Source of the DNA: Dunaliella salina
Taxonomy: Eukaryota > Chlorophyta > Chlorophyceae > Chlamydomonadales > Dunaliellaceae
Direction of reading: 5' to 3'
Assembly: GCA_002284615.2 (NCBI GenBank)
Contig: MU070403.1
Location: forward strand, 39,683-59,808
Length of the DNA: 20,126 nucleotides
Positions within the stretch are counted from its first letter, which is position 1. Each line of letters begins with the position of its first letter. The position numbers and the translations under genes were made by a program. This document shows positions 17,192 to 20,126 of the stretch, piece by piece. The notes below the pieces were generated by a model, which saw only the letters and a program-made list of their open reading frames with translations, made no database searches and was not told where the DNA came from.

Positions 17192-17655
17192 AAATTTTCA
17201 TTTTTTTGCTGGCTGTGTCCAGCACCGATATCTGAACTCTTTTTTTGGATTGAGCGAAAGCACAAAATTGGTAACAAATCATGATTGCTGCGGTGTGATG
17301 TTTGATGGAAAAGCATGAAAGAGAAAATGTCAACACTGGGCGCAGCCGTGAGTCCCTCCTAACCAATAGGAAAAGAAGGACAGAAGTCTACTCCAGCAAG
17401 TCCGCTTCCAACAAGGACACCCTTGACACTGCTGTCAAGGGGCCCTGTCCAGCAAAGTCAAGAGCCACTTCTTAGCCTCAGAGGAAGCTACTTGGCATCA
17501 AGGGACACCCTCTTGCACAGGGGGCAGCCGTCAAGGTGAGTACGCAGTTGTGCAGACCCAAATTGAGATTACTCCATCTCTAGCACCTTCTCCACCGCTG
17601 AGATCAGGACTACTCCTTCACCAACTTTCCTCTTGGCAGCTCACTCCCCGGGCCC
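17192..17655. other. No gene recognised
   Basis: This stretch separates the LTR copy from the next LINE fragment. Frames are short, T-rich at the left, and contain no motif I recognise on either strand. Confidence 0.5.
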
Positions 17656-17659
17656 AAGC

Positions 17660-18620
17660 TTGCTCCCTTGAAAATAAAAGAAAAGAGCAGAAAAGAGAAA
17701 ACTAAGCAGGCAGTGAAAACACTTCCCACATCAATTAAGGAAAAGATAACACCTCGGGGCAAGGCACTGCGTACCCCCTTCACCAAGAGAAAACGAGAAA
17801 AGAAGTCAGTGGGAACAGGAGGGTTACTGGCAGTAGCCCATGCCTGACCTTGTTGATGAAGGTTGAAAGAAAACTTCTCCAGAGCTCGTCTGATACTAGC
17901 AAATTTGCGAGCTTCCTGGACAGAATGAGTGAAGCTTCAGCAAGCTTGGTGGCCTTGTGTGCGTCAAGACCAAGCTCTTTTAAGGAGCTCCGAAGTGTGG
18001 GGGGTGTAGATGACTTCACCTAAACCTAATAGAATAGTATGCAGGGTAACTTGAGCAGAGGCCTTGGAAGGGTGGCGACACAACTTGTGCTGCTGCTTGG
18101 AGGCCTCAAGCTAATTCTTGGGCCGGGCGTCTTCACAGTATTTGACTTCCACAAGATGGATATCCATCTTGAAATCCAGGAGTGGCTGTGGCTGGCGCTG
18201 AGTGCTCCCCGTTCCCCCTGCGCCCCTCTGCACTTCTCAAAGGATACCGGGAATGGTCCTTGGCACAGTTCTTATGGGAACAACTAATATTGCATCAGGG
18301 CGGCAAGAAGTGAGCCTTTCCTTGTCAGGGAAACGACGTGGGAAAATACACAGAGAGGGTTCTTTTTGTTGAGTGCTCAGGATTCTGGAGGTCCTGTAAG
18401 GCAAGACGATCTGCTCTGCCAATTTCTCATGGAGGCAAGGCCTCCCCCGAGATGGCCTTTGCTGATGCCTTTGAGGAGGATTCTGTTGGCAATGTTGTGG
18501 CGCTCTGTTATTACATTTGACATGGTGGAGTATTTGCATCCTAATAAAAAGTGAGTGTGCACTTTTTGGGACACTCCCTTCAGACTTTTTCTTGGCTACT
18601 TTCATGGGGGTTTCACAATG
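17660..18620 (-). mobile_element. Second Dualen-like LINE 3' fragment (zinc region tail and RLE), minus strand
   Basis: Read downward: ERHNIANRILLKGISKGHLG (18377-18574 region), then RPDAILVV (R at 18301-18303, D at 18295-18297), then DIHLVEVKYCEDARPKN with the E and K of the nuclease intact (E 18147-18149, K 18141-18143). A TAG follows and then HTILLGLGEVIYT and LKELGLDAHKATKLA. Frames change at least twice. The 3' part holds GAAAATAAAAGAAAAG (17670-17685) and ACATCAATTAAGGAA (17728-17742), both shared with other LINE copies here. Its RLE residues are better preserved than those of the 8-13 kb copy. Confidence 0.75.
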
Positions 18621-18899
18621 GCTCCCTGGGCTCAAGAACTGTCAACAGCACCCCTTTTGAGATGATTTGGGGAAAAGTGGGTGGCCTGAAGGCATGGTAA
18701 AAATTCAATACCGCGGACATGTGCTCTGGCTGCAAGGCATACAGTCTCACAATGTATTTAAGAATAAATCATGAAATGGAGGAAAGAAATATGAGGTAGT
18801 CTAGGTCAGTTCTGTGCCCTTTTTACAGGAGTTGCGCTGTGTCAATGCCAAAACAGGTTACCACTCTTACTATCAAATTTATTACCACATGTAGGTAAC

Positions 18900-19950
18900 A
18901 AAATTAGCAATGCTTTCAGGATTACGTCAAATATATCCACACCCATGCTGCTTAGCATCCTGCAATACTGCACCGGCACCCTCTATAATCAAATACATGC
19001 AGTCTGTTTTTTAAGGTCAACTGCCCCATCTTGCACCCTCCCAGGCTGCCATCAAGTGGAGAGCGCACTCCACATGCTCTCAGGCTACCAGAACCATTTC
19101 ATTTCCATTATGGAAACGGAAGGCCATAATGTTGCAGGCAGATAATAAAAGCATTCAGCAAAAGCCCCAAGGGAGCAAGCCTGGTCTACACAGACATAGC
19201 AAGCGAATTTAAGCTTGCACAACACAACCTTCAACTCCCCACACATGCCTCAAACAGAACTTTACCTGCTTACTTCTTCCCTCGTAACCTTCATGAGTGA
19301 AAAAGACTCGACACTAGCAGGCCCGGTGCTATTTTGATCACCCCTTACAATGCCAGACCTACTTATAACAGTGGGGCTCACTGTTAGTGCCAGTGCTAAC
19401 TGTTGAGTCTTTCCTTAATGGTCGCTGGCAAGTGCCAGCGTAGACTTTTACTTTAACAGTATTTCTCCTATCCATTCTCATCACGCTTTGCGCAGCTCCA
19501 CATGGCGGACCACCAGAACTAGCCGCGTGATGCAACCCCATGAATTGTATGCAAATGGTTGCCATGTGCACCTGATAGAAATCAAGGACCGTGGAGACAC
19601 TAGGCCAGAGCAAAGGTAAAGCAATTCACCCAATTCTCCTGGGTGTTGGTGGAACTAGTTATACTGAGCACACCCTGAAGCAATTCAAACAATTAGGATT
19701 GGATCACCAACGTGCCACTAAGCCTGCTCAACAACTTCATGCTCGTTCTTGTTCCATTTGCCCACAAGCTTGTATCCACGCATCATGCCATCAAAAAGGA
19801 GAGTACTGTAGGTAACCACAGCCAGGTTCTAGTGCTAGGTGCCTCTATGAACCCTCCAGATCCCCTAGCCTGTTTTGTCTCATATGTTGTGGTGGAGGGG
19901 ACTCAAGGCTCTTTGTGTGTTAATGTGTCTCCTGTTCCTTAATTGATGTA
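18900..19950 (+). mobile_element. Third Dualen-like LINE 3' fragment (zinc motif and RLE), plus strand
   Basis: In order: CTGTLYNQIHAV, SCTLPGCHQVESALHMLSGY (zinc motif with the last Cys changed to Tyr), RPGAILITP (RPD with D to G, from 19319), HLIEIKDRGDTRPEQ (E 19578-19580, K 19584-19586) and IHPILLGVGGTSYTEHTLKQ. A frameshift near 19755 leads to FAHKLVSTHHAIKKE. The sequence between RPEQ and IHPILL is shorter than in the other copies, suggesting a small deletion. TTCCTTAATTGATGT at 19935-19949 matches the minus-strand fragment's 3' UTR. It is non-functional. Confidence 0.72.
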
Positions 19951-20126
19951 TGGAGAGCTTCCCTGCCTATGCAATCTTTCTTTTTCTTTTCAATCTTGTG
20001 CTCTTAGGGCCCTAGACCCGGGTCTCGCAATTCAGTTTTTGCCTGATGCACTGATTCATAACAATCACTCCTCGTGATGAGCACACTGCTGGATAAAAAA
20101 TTGAAACAGGATCAGATTTGTACTAT
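19951..20126. other. Window end, no gene recognised
   Basis: This short stretch follows the LINE 3' region. It may still be 3' UTR of that element. No motif was recognised. Confidence 0.4.

Noticed and set aside
17107..17316. Minus-strand frame resembling the one at 13812-14114.
   Set aside because: The similarity is just the shared LTR sequence.

Overview
The window is eukaryotic nuclear DNA: spliced exons with GT-AG introns, long CA/TG microsatellites and layers of decayed transposable elements. A ciliated green alga is the best guess. The one host gene is a ciliary transition-zone protein, and the LINE remnants have the RNase H plus restriction-like endonuclease layout I associate with Dualen/RandI elements of green algae. 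A possible TGTAA poly(A) signal fits but is weak. The species is not identifiable by eye.

Positions 1-7101 hold the 3' two-thirds of a TMEM67/meckelin (MKS3) gene on the + strand: 13 exons, about 637 codons, ending in TGA, with every exon junction in phase. Its 5' end lies outside the window. Intron 7 (2.4 kb) contains a hAT-like DNA transposon (2670-4616) with a second, 388-bp hAT-like MITE nested inside it (3662-4049). Both have recognisable 8-bp target duplications. Intron 10 contains a 170-bp CA tract with one unresolved base, and intron 11 is best read as a GC-AG intron.

Positions 7102-7930 hold the 3' UTR and intergenic DNA. Positions ~7935-13240 on the minus strand are a long, frame-broken LINE. 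Read 5' to 3' (descending coordinates) it has an RT thumb/connector, a proline-rich linker, two chromo-like segments flanking half a PHD-like finger, a domain resembling PCIF1-type methyltransferases, RNase H, a CPLC zinc motif and an RPD...E-x-K restriction-like endonuclease (RLE). It is cut off at its 5' side near a (TG)59 tract.

Positions 13635-17170 are a deleted Ty3/gypsy chromovirus. It keeps ~240-bp LTRs, the RT thumb, RNase H, integrase with D, D, E, and a chromodomain. Gag, protease and the RT palm are missing and the reading frame is broken many times. The 3' LTR copy is followed by the same 21 bp that follow the 5' LTR, which a single simple insertion does not explain. A near-perfect 25-bp-arm hairpin lies in its leader.

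Positions 17640-19950 hold two more 3' fragments of the same kind of LINE in opposite orientations (minus 17660-18620, plus 18900-19950). Their 5' sides face each other and they share a 3'-UTR motif. Apart from meckelin, no host gene is evident.
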